Assembly: GCF_036173105.1 (NCBI RefSeq)
Contig: NZ_CP108053.1
Location: 2,666,001 to 2,730,000 of the forward strand
Source: Streptomyces sp. NBC_00287
GTDB lineage: Bacteria; Actinomycetota; Actinomycetes; Streptomycetales; Streptomycetaceae
Reading direction: 5' to 3'
Length of the DNA: 64,000 bases
Shown here: positions 45,570-54,423 of the stretch, piece by piece
How the letters are laid out: each line of letters begins with the position of its first letter
Position numbering within the stretch: the first letter of the stretch is position 1
The notes under the pieces: generated by a model
Databases searched by the model: none
The model's input: only the letters and a program-made list of their open reading frames with translations
What the model was told of the DNA's origin: nothing
Program-made: the position numbers and the translations under genes

Positions 45570-46292
45570 CTATCGGTTCACGGCGTACATCGGCACGATG
45601 TGGCAGCGCGCGTCGGATGCGGGGGCCCGGCCGGCGTGGACGGCGGAGCGGGCCAGGGTCCGGTGCTCGGGCACGAAGACGTCGGAGAGCACCAGGGTGT
45701 CGCTGCCGGTGCCCCGCATGCCCACGGAGTACCAGCTGTCGGTGATCGTGAAGTCCTTCTGCGGCACCGCGAAGTAGCGCACCTCGGGCCGCCCCTGCGG
45801 GTCCTCGGACGGCTCGTCCGGTACGGCCACGCAGGCGAGCGCCCAGTCGGCGAAGTGCACCCCGCTGATGTACTTCCACTCACCGCTCAGCCGCCAGCCG
45901 CCGTCCACGCGGCACGCCGTGCCGGACGGCATCAGCGCGGCGGCGAGCAGGGCGTCCGGTCCGTCCGCCCAGATCTCCGCCTGCCCCTGTTCGGGCAGGA
46001 ACGCCGCGTACCGTCCGGCGTAGGCGGACAGGGACGCCGCCCAGGCGGCCGAGGTGCAGCCCTCGCCGACGAGGAAGACCGCGGAGGTCAGCTCGGTGAA
46101 GCCACCGGCCGTACCGCCATGCGCCGCGGGTACGAAGTGGCGCGCGAACCCGGCGTTCCGGACCGCGTGCACCACCTGTGGCGAAAGACGCCGGGCGGCT
46201 TCCGCCTCCTCGCTGTGCCGGGCCGCGATATCGGCGACCTGGAACGCCCTCGCCACGATCGTCGACGTGCTGTCGTTCGACATCCTGTCCAT
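45570..46292 (-). pseudogene. Truncated acyl-CoA-dehydrogenase-like flavin monooxygenase
   Basis: 240 residues, against roughly 380-400 for complete members. The N-terminal and middle domains are present (HGGTAGGFTELTSAVFLVGE; SGEWKYISGVHFADWALACV; WYSVGMRGTGSDTLVLSDVF) but the four-helix C-terminal domain is missing: after HIVPMYAVN comes Arg and a stop, and the flavin reductase starts at once. I infer an internal deletion that removed the C-terminus. Starts are possible at 46292 or 46283. Likely inactive or altered. Confidence 0.7.
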
Positions 46293-46388
46293 GGCGGCAG
46301 TGTTTCGAACGCGGTTCGATTTCGACGGGACCCCGGGCCGTGGCGCCGCAGGGGTCACCCGACCGGCGTCATATATGCGGACTGCGGC

Positions 46389-46856
46389 TCAGATGCGGAC
46401 CTCGACCGTGCGCGCCAGCCGGTCGTGCAGGCCCCGGCCGTCGCGGTCCCAGATCAGGGCGGGGACGGCGAGGCAGAGCAGGACCGTGCGCAGCAGGGCG
46501 CGCAGCGGGTTGACGCGGCCGGTGTCCAGGGCGAGCACCCTGAGGCCGAAGAGCCGCTTGCCCGGGGTGAAGCCGACACTGCCGAGGGTCAGGGCGCTCA
46601 TCACGAACAGGATGAGCAGCGCCCAGTTGCCGGTGGCGGTGTCGTAGCCCTGTGTGATCAGGCCGTATGCGATCAAGAGGCACAGGCCCCAGTCCACGGC
46701 CAGGGCGCCGAGGCGCCTGCCCGGGCGGGCGATGGAGCCGGGCCCGTGCTCCGGCAGACCGAGTTGCTCACCCCGGTATCCGAAGTCGACACCGGCGTCC
46801 TCCATGGCCGCGCGGGGCCCGGAGAGCCAGGATCCGAGTGCTTGCCTGTTGTCCAC
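46389..46856 (-). CDS. RDD-family membrane protein
   Basis: 155 residues with about three hydrophobic helices and the RDD family marks ARPGRRLGALAVDWGLCLLI (RxxA..D) and GFTPGKRLFGLRVL, ending RDGRGLHDRLARTVEV. Function unknown, possibly transport. Directly upstream of, and divergent from, glnA. Confidence 0.88.
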   Translation of the reverse strand: MDNRQALGSWLSGPRAAMEDAGVDFGYRGEQLGLPEHGPGSIARPGRRLGALAVDWGLCLLIAYGLITQGYDTATGNWALLILFVMSALTLGSVGFTPGKRLFGLRVLALDTGRVNPLRALLRTVLLCLAVPALIWDRDGRGLHDRLARTVEVRI

Positions 46857-46931
46857 CCGTCCACGGTACTGCGCCCGTATATGACCGGGGACAGGCGGGG
46901 TGGATCGGGGCTACCGTGGAAACCGGGCTGG

Positions 46932-46969
46932 TTAACTTGTGCGAAACAAATGGGTCACGCCTGAGAAAT
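46932..46969 (+). promoter_or_regulatory. Two GlnR-type boxes in the glnA promoter
   Basis: TTAAC-ttgtgc-GAAAC at 46932-46947 and GTCAC-gcctga-GAAAT at 46954-46969 both fit the GlnR consensus gTnAc-N6-GaAAc, spaced 22 bases apart start to start. GlnR would control glnA by nitrogen supply. Confidence 0.8.
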
Positions 46970-47066
46970 CACGCGTCCCTAGGGTCGAGGTCAGCGTGTG
47001 CCACCGCACTGGCCGCACGAACGAACTACCACCCCGGCACGGACGGTCGGGAGTAGGAGGAGCTGG

Positions 47067-48476
47067 ATGTTCCAGAACGCCGACGAGGCCAAGAAGTTCA
47101 TCGCGGACGAGGACGTCAAGTTCATCGACGTCCGCTTCTGCGACCTGCCGGGTGTGATGCAGCACTTCACGCTGCCGGCGACGGCCTTCGACCCGGACGA
47201 GGAACTGGCCTTCGACGGCTCCTCGATCCGCGGCTTCCAGGCCATCCACGAGTCCGACATGGCGCTCCGCGCCGACCTGTCCACCGCGCGCGTCGACCCC
47301 TTCCGCCGCGACAAGACGGTCAACATCAACTTCTTCATCCACGACCCGATCACGGGCGAGCAGTACAGCCGTGACCCGCGGAACGTGGCCAAGAAGGCCG
47401 AGGCGTACCTGGCGTCGACCGGTATCGCGGACACCGCGTACTTCGGTCCCGAGGCCGAGTTCTACGTCTTCGACAGCGTGCGCTTCGCGACCCGCGAGAA
47501 CGAGTCCTTCTACCACATCGACTCCGAGGCGGGCGCCTGGAACACCGGTGCGCTGGAGGACAACCGCGGCTACAAGGTCCGCTACAAGGGCGGCTACTTC
47601 CCGGTCCCGCCGGTCGACCACTTCGCCGACCTGCGTGCCGAGATCTCCCTGGAGCTGGCCAACTCCGGCCTCCAGGTCGAGCGCCAGCACCACGAGGTGG
47701 GCACCGCAGGACAGGCCGAGATCAACTACAAGTTCAACACGCTGCTCGCCGCGGCCGACGACCTTCAGCTCTTCAAGTACATCGTGAAGAACGTGGCGTG
47801 GAAGAACGGCAAGACGGCGACCTTCATGCCGAAGCCGATCTTCGGTGACAACGGCTCGGGCATGCACGTCCACCAGTCGCTGTGGAGCAACGGCGACCCG
47901 CTGTTCTACGACGAGGCCGGCTACGCGGGCCTGTCGGACATGGCCCGCTACTACATCGGCGGCATCCTCAAGCACGCCCCGTCGCTGCTGGCCTTCACCA
48001 ACCCGACGGTGAACTCCTACCACCGTCTGGTGCCGGGCTTCGAGGCGCCGATCAACCTGGTGTACTCGCAGCGCAACCGCTCCGCCGCGATGCGTATCCC
48101 GATCACGGGCTCCAACCCGAAGGCCAAGCGCGTCGAGTTCCGCGCGCCCGACTCCTCCGGCAACCCGTACCTGGCCTTCTCGGCGCTGCTGCTCGCGGGC
48201 CTGGACGGCATCAAGAACAAGATCGAGCCGGCCGAGCCGATCGACAAGGACCTGTACGAGCTGGCTCCCGAGGAGCACGCGAACGTCGCCCAGGTCCCGA
48301 CCTCCCTCCCGGCCGTCCTGGACTCCCTGGAGCGCGACCACGAGTTCCTGCTCGCCGGCGACGTCTTCACGTCCGACCTGATCGAGACGTGGATCGACTT
48401 CAAGCGCGCGAACGAGATCGCCCCGCTGCAGCTGCGTCCGCACCCGCACGAGTTCGAGCTGTACTTCGACGTGTGA
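47067..48476 (+). CDS. glnA: Glutamine synthetase, type I
   Basis: 469 residues, the standard length of [47 protein letters not shown] and [10 protein letters not shown] mark the ATP, glutamate and metal sites; [12 protein letters not shown] carries the Tyr that is adenylylated in GSI. AGGAGGAG precedes the ATG at 47067. Works beside glnII (59126). Confidence 0.97.
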   Translation: MFQNADEAKKFIADEDVKFIDVRFCDLPGVMQHFTLPATAFDPDEELAFDGSSIRGFQAIHESDMALRADLSTARVDPFRRDKTVNINFFIHDPITGEQYSRDPRNVAKKAEAYLASTGIADTAYFGPEAEFYVFDSVRFATRENESFYHIDSEAGAWNTGALEDNRGYKVRYKGGYFPVPPVDHFADLRAEISLELANSGLQVERQHHEVGTAGQAEINYKFNTLLAAADDLQLFKYIVKNVAWKNGKTATFMPKPIFGDNGSGMHVHQSLWSNGDPLFYDEAGYAGLSDMARYYIGGILKHAPSLLAFTNPTVNSYHRLVPGFEAPINLVYSQRNRSAAMRIPITGSNPKAKRVEFRAPDSSGNPYLAFSALLLAGLDGIKNKIEPAEPIDKDLYELAPEEHANVAQVPTSLPAVLDSLERDHEFLLAGDVFTSDLIETWIDFKRANEIAPLQLRPHPHEFELYFDV

Positions 48477-48499
48477 TCGACGCCTGAGCCGTCCGTCGG

Positions 48500-48531
48500 C
48501 GCCCCCGTTCCTGTTTCTCAGGGCGGGGGCG
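48500..48531 (+). terminator. Terminator hairpin after glnA
   Basis: CGCCCCCG (48500-48507) pairs with CGGGGGCG (48524-48531), 23 bases after the glnA stop, loop including TTTCTC. Confidence 0.7.
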
Positions 48532-48576
48532 TCGTCGTATCGTGGGGGTACTGCTGTTCGAGAAGGGTTAACGGGG

Positions 48577-48837
48577 ATGTCCGAACAGGGCGACGGCGAG
48601 CGGGAGTTCGACATCAAGTGGGCGGACGCCGCCGCGCACAAGGAGCCTTCCGCGCGGGCGCGGATGCTGGCGGCGCGGTGGAAGGAGAATCCGCCCGGGC
48701 CCGTGCCGTTCCGTGGTGATCCGGATCCGGTGCGTCACAGTCGGCGACGGTCCTGGATATCCACCGCCGTGGTGCTGGGGAGTGTCGCGCTGATCATCGT
48801 GCTGCTCGGGTACAGCGGCTTCCGGGCGGGTTATTAA
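48577..48837 (+). CDS. Small single-pass membrane protein, 86 aa
   Basis: Hydrophilic first ~60 residues (SEQGDGEREFDIKWADAAAH) followed by one C-terminal membrane helix (STAVVLGSVALIIVLLGYSG). No family known to me, but the position after glnA is one I recall as conserved. Confidence 0.75.
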   Translation: MSEQGDGEREFDIKWADAAAHKEPSARARMLAARWKENPPGPVPFRGDPDPVRHSRRRSWISTAVVLGSVALIIVLLGYSGFRAGY

Positions 48838-48961
48838 GAAGCGGTTTCTTTGGAAAGCGCTCTAGTCAATCCCCGTGCCTGCCAGGGGTATTGGGCTGCA
48901 TGATGTTGCTGAGCCTCTTGGGCGATTCGCTTCGCAGTCCGCCTCACGATCGGTTGGTCCG

Positions 48962-51721
48962 GTGGCAGTAGCCCGTACCCGCACAGCGATGATCTTCACG
49001 GCCCTTCCAGTGGAGTACGAGAAAGTCGAACGCCATCTCGAGGCGGCCGGCGCGACGCGCTCCGGTCCCGACGAACTCGACGGCGGTACGCGCGCGGCCG
49101 TCTACGAGCTGAGCGGCCGGGTTCCCTGGCGCGTGTATCTGGCCAAGACCGGGACCGGCAACACCACGACCGCCACGGCGGTGAGCAGCTGGCTGGCCAA
49201 GGTGCAGCCGCAGGCCGCCTTCTTCGTCGGTATCGCCGCTGGTCGCAAGGACGCCGTTCCCAGGGATGTCGTCATCGCCGAGACCGTGTACGAGTACCAG
49301 CGGGGCAAGCAGTCGGAGCAGGGATTCCACGCCCGCCCCAGGAGCTGGGAACCCCCGGGCGAGGTCCTCAGCACCGCGGAACAGGTGGCGGACCAGCTCA
49401 CCCCGCTGATCACCGGCAGCATCCATGTCAAGCCGATCGCGTCCGGGGACACGGTGATCGACTCCCCGCACGCCCCCGAGCATCGGATCATCCGGACTCA
49501 TTACGAGGACACGGCGGCGATCGAGACGGAGGGCGCCGGCTTCGCCCGGGCGGTCCAGAGCCGTGCGTCCACGGGGCTCAAGTGGCTCGTCATACGGGGG
49601 ATCAGCGACCTGGCGGACGGGCACAAGAAGGGTCTGGAGGCGGCCGGCGGGCAGCAGGACGCCGCGCTCAACGCGGCGCACGTGGCCGTCCGTATCCTCC
49701 TCGCGCTCGACATCGAGCCGTCCGCTCAGCCCGCTCGCTCCACCGCGACCCTGTCCTTACGGATGCCCCGGAAGCCGGGCAAGCCTCCGTCGAAGCCCAA
49801 GGCGAAGGTCGATCCGGGCCCCCGGCCGCAGAGAAGGCCGGTCGCATCCGGGCCCGGCCGGCGTCGGCTGCTGTGGGGAGTTCCGCTGGTCGCCACGGCG
49901 ACGATCCTCGCGGTCGTGGCCCTGCAGTCCTGCGGCAGTGGTGGCTCGACGGGCGACGACGACAAGCCGCCCGCCGCCTCCCTCCCGGCCTGCGACAAGG
50001 CCGACACCGCACTGCACATCGCCGCTTCCGTCGACAAGTCGGAATCGCTGCGGCGCGCCGCGGAGGACTACGGTCCCCGGAGCGGTGGCGGCGCATGCGT
50101 GGAGGTCGTCATCGACGACAAGAACTCGGGCGAGGCGATGCGGGCGCTGGCCCGGGGCTGGGGTGAGAACGACGGGCCGCGACCCGACGTATGGTCGCCG
50201 GCCGGGGGCGCGTGGCTGTCGTTGGCCCGGGCCAACGCGAAGGACGAGACCAAGGGCCTGTTCCCGGAGCAGGCGGAGCCGATCGTCACGAGTCCGCTCA
50301 CCATCGCCATGCCGCGGCCGATGGCCGAGGTGCTGGAGTGGCCCGAGAACGGGTTCAGCTGGAGCGAGCTGGCCGACTGGTCGAGAAACGCCAAGGACTT
50401 TTGGGGCGAGAAGAACCGAGACAAGTCGGAGTGGGGGGACTTCAAGCTCGGCAAGACCAATCCCGAGTACTCCACCTCCGGACTCAACGCGACCATCGGT
50501 GCCTTCTACGCCGCGACCGGCACCAGCGCGGAGCTGAGCGAGGCACGCCTCGACGACTCCGGCAACCGCGCGTTCATCAAGGACATCGAGCAGTCCGCGG
50601 TGCACTACGGCGACACCACGCTGACCTTCACCGCCAATCTCCGCCGGGCCGACGAGACGAGCGAGGACAAGGCCATGTCGTACATCTCCGCCGTCACGCT
50701 GGAGGAGAGCACGGTGGCGGCCTACAACGCGGGCTACCCCTGTGGCGCGCTCAGTGATGAGAAGGTATGCGAGAAGACCACCAAGCCGAGAACGCCTCTG
50801 GTGTCGTTCTATCCGACGGACGGAATCCTGTTCTCCGACCACCCCTACATCAAGCTGAACAACGGCATGGGCAAGGCGAAGGAGGCGGTGGCGGACGACT
50901 TCCTCACCTACCTGCACTCCCCCGAGACCTTCGCCCGTGACTTCGCGCCCTACGGCTTCCGCACCCACGAGCGTGCGGTCCCGAAGAACTCCCCGCTGCT
51001 CAACCAGGCCAACGGAATCCTGCCGAAAACGGAACTCGACCCCCTGTCCACGCCCCAGGACGACGTCCTCAAGCACCTGCTGGACATCTGGCCGGCGGTG
51101 CGCCGGCCGGCCAATGTGCTCCTCGTCATCGACACCTCGGGGTCGATGAACGACGAGATCCTGAGCACGGGGGAGAGCAAACTGCAGCGTCTGAAGCAAG
51201 CGGAGACCGAGCTGTTCAGTGAGTTCACCGGGTCGGACAAGGTCGGGCTGTGGAAGTTCTCCGACGCCGAGGACCTGGGTGGCGGAACGGACTTGGACTA
51301 CCGGGAACTGGTCCCGCTCGGCCCCTACCACGGGAAGGTGCCCGAGCTGCTGTCCGAGAACTTCAGTGCCCTGGAGGCGGAGGGCGCGACCGGCCTCTAT
51401 GACACCCTCGACGCGGCGACCGAGGCCATGCGGGCGAAGTACGACCCGAAGGCCATCAACGCGATCGTCCTGCTCACCGACGGCCGCAACGAGGACCGCG
51501 GCAGTCTGACCGAGGACGAGCTGCTGCGGCACATCGGGGACACGTCACAGGATCTGGTGCGTGTGTTCACCATCGCCTACGGCAGCGAGGCCGACGAGCG
51601 CGACAAGGAGGGCAGAAGCGTGCTCGAGCGGATCGCGGACGCCGGCAGCGGGCAGGCGTACAACGCACGCGATGCCAAGACCATCGAGAAGGTGATCACC
51701 AGCGTGATCTCCAACTTCTGA
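48962..51721 (+). CDS. Nucleosidase - TM/lipobox - solute-binding - vWA fusion protein
   Basis: 919 residues from the GTG at 48962. Residues ~8-250: nucleoside phosphorylase / MTA-SAH nucleosidase fold (IFTALPVEYEKVERHL, FFVGIAAGRKDAVPRDVVIA, AIETEGAGFARAV, IRGISDLADG). A Pro/Lys-rich linker follows, then RRRLLWGVPLVATATILAVV and a lipobox-like LQSC at ~321-324. Outside: a solute-binding-protein-like domain (~345-690) and a vWA domain with MIDAS DTSGS (near 723) and TDGRNED (near 838). The nucleosidase fold is also used as an NTP-system effector, so sensing outside and acting inside is plausible but unproven. A longer start at 48875 is less likely. Confidence 0.85.
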   Translation: MAVARTRTAMIFTALPVEYEKVERHLEAAGATRSGPDELDGGTRAAVYELSGRVPWRVYLAKTGTGNTTTATAVSSWLAKVQPQAAFFVGIAAGRKDAVPRDVVIAETVYEYQRGKQSEQGFHARPRSWEPPGEVLSTAEQVADQLTPLITGSIHVKPIASGDTVIDSPHAPEHRIIRTHYEDTAAIETEGAGFARAVQSRASTGLKWLVIRGISDLADGHKKGLEAAGGQQDAALNAAHVAVRILLALDIEPSAQPARSTATLSLRMPRKPGKPPSKPKAKVDPGPRPQRRPVASGPGRRRLLWGVPLVATATILAVVALQSCGSGGSTGDDDKPPAASLPACDKADTALHIAASVDKSESLRRAAEDYGPRSGGGACVEVVIDDKNSGEAMRALARGWGENDGPRPDVWSPAGGAWLSLARANAKDETKGLFPEQAEPIVTSPLTIAMPRPMAEVLEWPENGFSWSELADWSRNAKDFWGEKNRDKSEWGDFKLGKTNPEYSTSGLNATIGAFYAATGTSAELSEARLDDSGNRAFIKDIEQSAVHYGDTTLTFTANLRRADETSEDKAMSYISAVTLEESTVAAYNAGYPCGALSDEKVCEKTTKPRTPLVSFYPTDGILFSDHPYIKLNNGMGKAKEAVADDFLTYLHSPETFARDFAPYGFRTHERAVPKNSPLLNQANGILPKTELDPLSTPQDDVLKHLLDIWPAVRRPANVLLVIDTSGSMNDEILSTGESKLQRLKQAETELFSEFTGSDKVGLWKFSDAEDLGGGTDLDYRELVPLGPYHGKVPELLSENFSALEAEGATGLYDTLDAATEAMRAKYDPKAINAIVLLTDGRNEDRGSLTEDELLRHIGDTSQDLVRVFTIAYGSEADERDKEGRSVLERIADAGSGQAYNARDAKTIEKVITSVISNF

Positions 51722-51836
51722 CGACCGGGGGCGCACCAGGAGCCTTTGCCTGCCCCAGGACCGGCCACAACCGCCTCATGGCGGACCCGGGTGCACACTG
51801 GCAGTGGGACGAGTGCCTGACTGCGGGGTGAGGCAG

Positions 51837-52745
51837 ATGCAGAGCCGATTCCGGAGCGATCGGGGGCTGACCGCCCGTATGGGCGTCACCCTGTTCCTGC
51901 TCGGACTGCTGTACGTGGTCTTCGTGGGCGCGCTGATCGTGTTGCTGAAGTCGTGGGTGCTGGTCGTGGTGGTCGCCGCGGGGTTCCTCGGGGCGCAGTA
52001 CTGGTTCTCCGACCGGGTCGCGCTCTTCGCGATGCGCGGGCGGGTCGTGGAGCGAGAGGAGTATCCCGAGCTGCACGGCGTGGTCGACCGGCTGAGCACA
52101 CTGGCGGACATGCCGAAGCCGGTGGTCGCCGTATCCGATATGGACATGCCCAACGCGTTCGCCACCGGGCGCAATCCCGATCATGCCGTGGTGTGCGTGA
52201 CCACGGGGCTGCTGCGGCGGCTTCAGCCGGAGGAGCTGGAGGGTGTGCTGGCGCATGAGCTGTCGCATGTGGCGCACAAGGATGTCGCCGTGATCACGGT
52301 TGCCTCGTTCCTCGGGGTGATCGCCGGGTTGATCGTGCGGTTCGCCTTCTACAGCCAGTTGTTCGGTGGCGGGCGGCGGGATCAGAACACCGCCGTCGTC
52401 TTCGCGACCGTGATGGGGGTGTCGGCGGCCGTGTACGCGATCAGCTTCCTGTTGATCCGGGCCCTGTCCCGGTACCGGGAGCTGGCAGCGGACCGGGCGG
52501 CGGCGCTGCTCACCGGGCGGCCCTCGGCGCTGGCCTCCGCGCTCACCAAGGTCTCCGGCGACATCGCCCGTATCCCCAGCAAGGATCTGCGTACGGCACA
52601 GGCGTTCAACGCCTTCTACTTCACTCCGGCGCTGGGCCGCGAGCCGGGCTTCGCGCGGCTCTTCTCCACCCACCCGAGCCTGGAGCAGCGGATCGACCAA
52701 CTGGGGCAGATCTCCGCCGAGTTGGGTGAGGCGACGGCTCCCTGA
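51837..52745 (+). CDS. htpX: M48 family membrane metalloprotease (HtpX-like)
   Basis: 302 residues. Two N-terminal helices (TLFLLGLLYVVFVGALIVLL and a second), then the zinc motif LAHELSHVAHKD, further membrane helices and the Glu ligand in ELAADRAA. Membrane protein quality control. Start ATG at 51837. Ends just before the PspAB gene, six bases from its first possible start, indicating an operon; both relate to the PspA response. Confidence 0.9.
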   Translation: MQSRFRSDRGLTARMGVTLFLLGLLYVVFVGALIVLLKSWVLVVVVAAGFLGAQYWFSDRVALFAMRGRVVEREEYPELHGVVDRLSTLADMPKPVVAVSDMDMPNAFATGRNPDHAVVCVTTGLLRRLQPEELEGVLAHELSHVAHKDVAVITVASFLGVIAGLIVRFAFYSQLFGGGRRDQNTAVVFATVMGVSAAVYAISFLLIRALSRYRELAADRAAALLTGRPSALASALTKVSGDIARIPSKDLRTAQAFNAFYFTPALGREPGFARLFSTHPSLEQRIDQLGQISAELGEATAP

Positions 52746-52756
52746 GGGGCGTGAGC

Positions 52757-53344
52757 ATGGGACTGCTGGACATTCTGCTCGGCCGTACGAAACCGGTCGC
52801 GCCCGATCTGGACCGGCTCTTCGGGCTGCCGTCGGCGGCCGTGACCCTGGAGGCCGCCACCGGCTTCGTGCCGACCGGGAGCGGGGCCGTGTGCTTCGCC
52901 ACCGTCGAGGGCGCCGTCTTCGAGCAGACGCACCGGGAGGTCCAGGCGCTGCTGGACGCGGACGCCGAGCGCGACGGACCGCCGGTGCGGCTGACCCGGG
53001 ACGGCTACGGCTACTCCTGGCTGGTCTCCGAACGCACCCCCGACCAGCTCCCTCAGCTGGTCAACGACCTGCACGCGGTGAACAGCTCGATGGAGGTCAA
53101 TGGCTTTGGTCCGCAGCTGCTGTGCTCCCTCGCCGGCTTTCGGAACCCGGGCGAGGACCGCGCGCTGGCGCTGGTCTACCTCTACAAGCGCGGCACCTTC
53201 TACCCCTTCGCGCCGCTGCCCGGCGAGGGGCAGCGGCGCGACAACGCGCTCGAACTCAGGGTGAAGGCAATGCTGGGGAACGATCTGCGGCTGGAGGAGG
53301 ACCTCAGCCGCTGGTTCCCGGTGTGGGGCGCCCCCGGGCTGTGA
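52757..53344 (+). CDS. pspAB: PspA-associated protein PspAB
   Basis: 195 residues, beginning MGLLDILLGRTKPVAPDLDR, with ATGFVPTGSGAVCF and LVYLYKRGTFYPFAPLPG, as in the PspAB family found beside HtpX and PspA in actinobacteria. The ATG at 52757 is chosen over the GTG at 52751 because GAGGGG lies seven bases before it. Cytosolic; role in the membrane stress response is known only by association. Confidence 0.85.
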   Translation: MGLLDILLGRTKPVAPDLDRLFGLPSAAVTLEAATGFVPTGSGAVCFATVEGAVFEQTHREVQALLDADAERDGPPVRLTRDGYGYSWLVSERTPDQLPQLVNDLHAVNSSMEVNGFGPQLLCSLAGFRNPGEDRALALVYLYKRGTFYPFAPLPGEGQRRDNALELRVKAMLGNDLRLEEDLSRWFPVWGAPGL

Positions 53345-53351
53345 CCGGCAC

Positions 53352-53627
53352 TCAGCTGTTGCGGCCGCGATCCTGACGGCGGGACTCCATGGGCCGCTCG
53401 CGGCGGTAACGGCGCTCCCACTTGGCCTGCATGTCACGACGCTCCCGGTACGCGCGGTAGTCCGACGGCATCGAGCCGGATCCGCCGCCCGACCGGGGGG
53501 TCGGCGACGCGTCCCGCCCGTACCGCACGTACAGGAAGAGCACGGCGACGGCGGCGAGCCAGTAGAGAGGGTTTCCGAATCCCATGACAACCAGGACGAC
53601 GGTTCCGGAAAGAACGATGGTGCCCAT
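53352..53627 (-). CDS. Small membrane protein, 91 aa
   Basis: Two hydrophobic stretches in the first ~35 residues (TIVLSGTVVLVVMGFG and WLAAVAVLFLYVRYG) and an Arg-rich cytosolic tail (YRAYRERRDMQAKWERRYRR). GGAGG lies well placed ahead of the ATG at 53627. Function unknown. Its end is seven bases from the convergent PspAB gene. Confidence 0.8.
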   Translation of the reverse strand: MGTIVLSGTVVLVVMGFGNPLYWLAAVAVLFLYVRYGRDASPTPRSGGGSGSMPSDYRAYRERRDMQAKWERRYRRERPMESRRQDRGRNS

Positions 53628-53763
53628 GACGGCCTCCCCTCCGTGGGCGTGGGTGGCTGAGATTAGTCCAGGCTAGGGAGCCGAGCGCTCGGCGTGCATC
53701 CCCTTTTCCATCGGCCTAGAGTCGGATCGATTGCGCAAATGCCGCAATACGGTCGTACCGGGA

Positions 53764-53805
53764 ATTCCATACAGGAAATTCCGTACAGGAAATTCCGTAC
53801 AGGAA
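53764..53805 (+). promoter_or_regulatory. Three tandem 14-base repeats upstream of the DUF1269 gene
   Basis: ATTCCRTACAGGAA occurs three times end to end at 53764, 53778 and 53792. Each junction creates a GGAAATTCC palindrome. They end 18 bases before the start of the gene at 53823, so a regulator could bind as iterons over the promoter or leader. Confidence 0.6.
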
Positions 53806-53822
53806 ACAAGAGGTGCCCCAGG

Positions 53823-54329
53823 ATGAGCGATCTCTTCGTCATCGCCTACAACGACGTCGCCACCGCGAACCAGGTCCGCGAGAAGCTGTTCGAGCTGTCC
53901 AAGCAGCATCTGGTGGAGCTGGAGGACGCGGTGGTCGTCGAGCGCCACCAGGACGGGAAGATCAAACTGCATCAGGCGGTCAGCCACACGGCCGTCGGCG
54001 CGGCCGGGGGTGCGTTGTGGGGCGGTGTGATCGGGTTGCTCTTCCTGGCCCCGCTGCTCGGCGCGGCGGTGGGCGCGGCGGCCGGTGCGGCCGGGGGCGC
54101 GGTGACCGACACGGGCATCAACGACGACTTCATGAAGAACCTCAGCGAGAATCTGCGGCCGGGGGCCGCCGCGCTGTTCGTGCTGGTGAAGAAGGCGGCC
54201 GACGACAAGGTGATCCCGCAACTGACGCCGTACGGCGGCAAGTTGGTGCAGACCTCGCTTAGCAAGGCGGACGAGGACCATCTGCGGGAGGCCATCGCGG
54301 TGGGGTCGCGGAAGACGCAGTCCGCGTGA
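53823..54329 (+). CDS. DUF1269 family membrane-associated protein
   Basis: 168 residues. [20 protein letters not shown] at the start; a Gly/Ala-rich hydrophobic hairpin in the middle ([36 protein letters not shown]), then [15 protein letters not shown]. Typical DUF1269. Function unknown. AGG before the ATG, behind three 14-base repeats. Confidence 0.85.
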   Translation: MSDLFVIAYNDVATANQVREKLFELSKQHLVELEDAVVVERHQDGKIKLHQAVSHTAVGAAGGALWGGVIGLLFLAPLLGAAVGAAAGAAGGAVTDTGINDDFMKNLSENLRPGAAALFVLVKKAADDKVIPQLTPYGGKLVQTSLSKADEDHLREAIAVGSRKTQSA

Positions 54330-54423
54330 CTGCGTCGGCCTGAGCTCGGACGTCCGGACCGGCCGGGATTGTCAGTGGCTTCCGTCAAGATGCAGTTACG
54401 GCTGTGACGGGTGGAGGTCGGAC

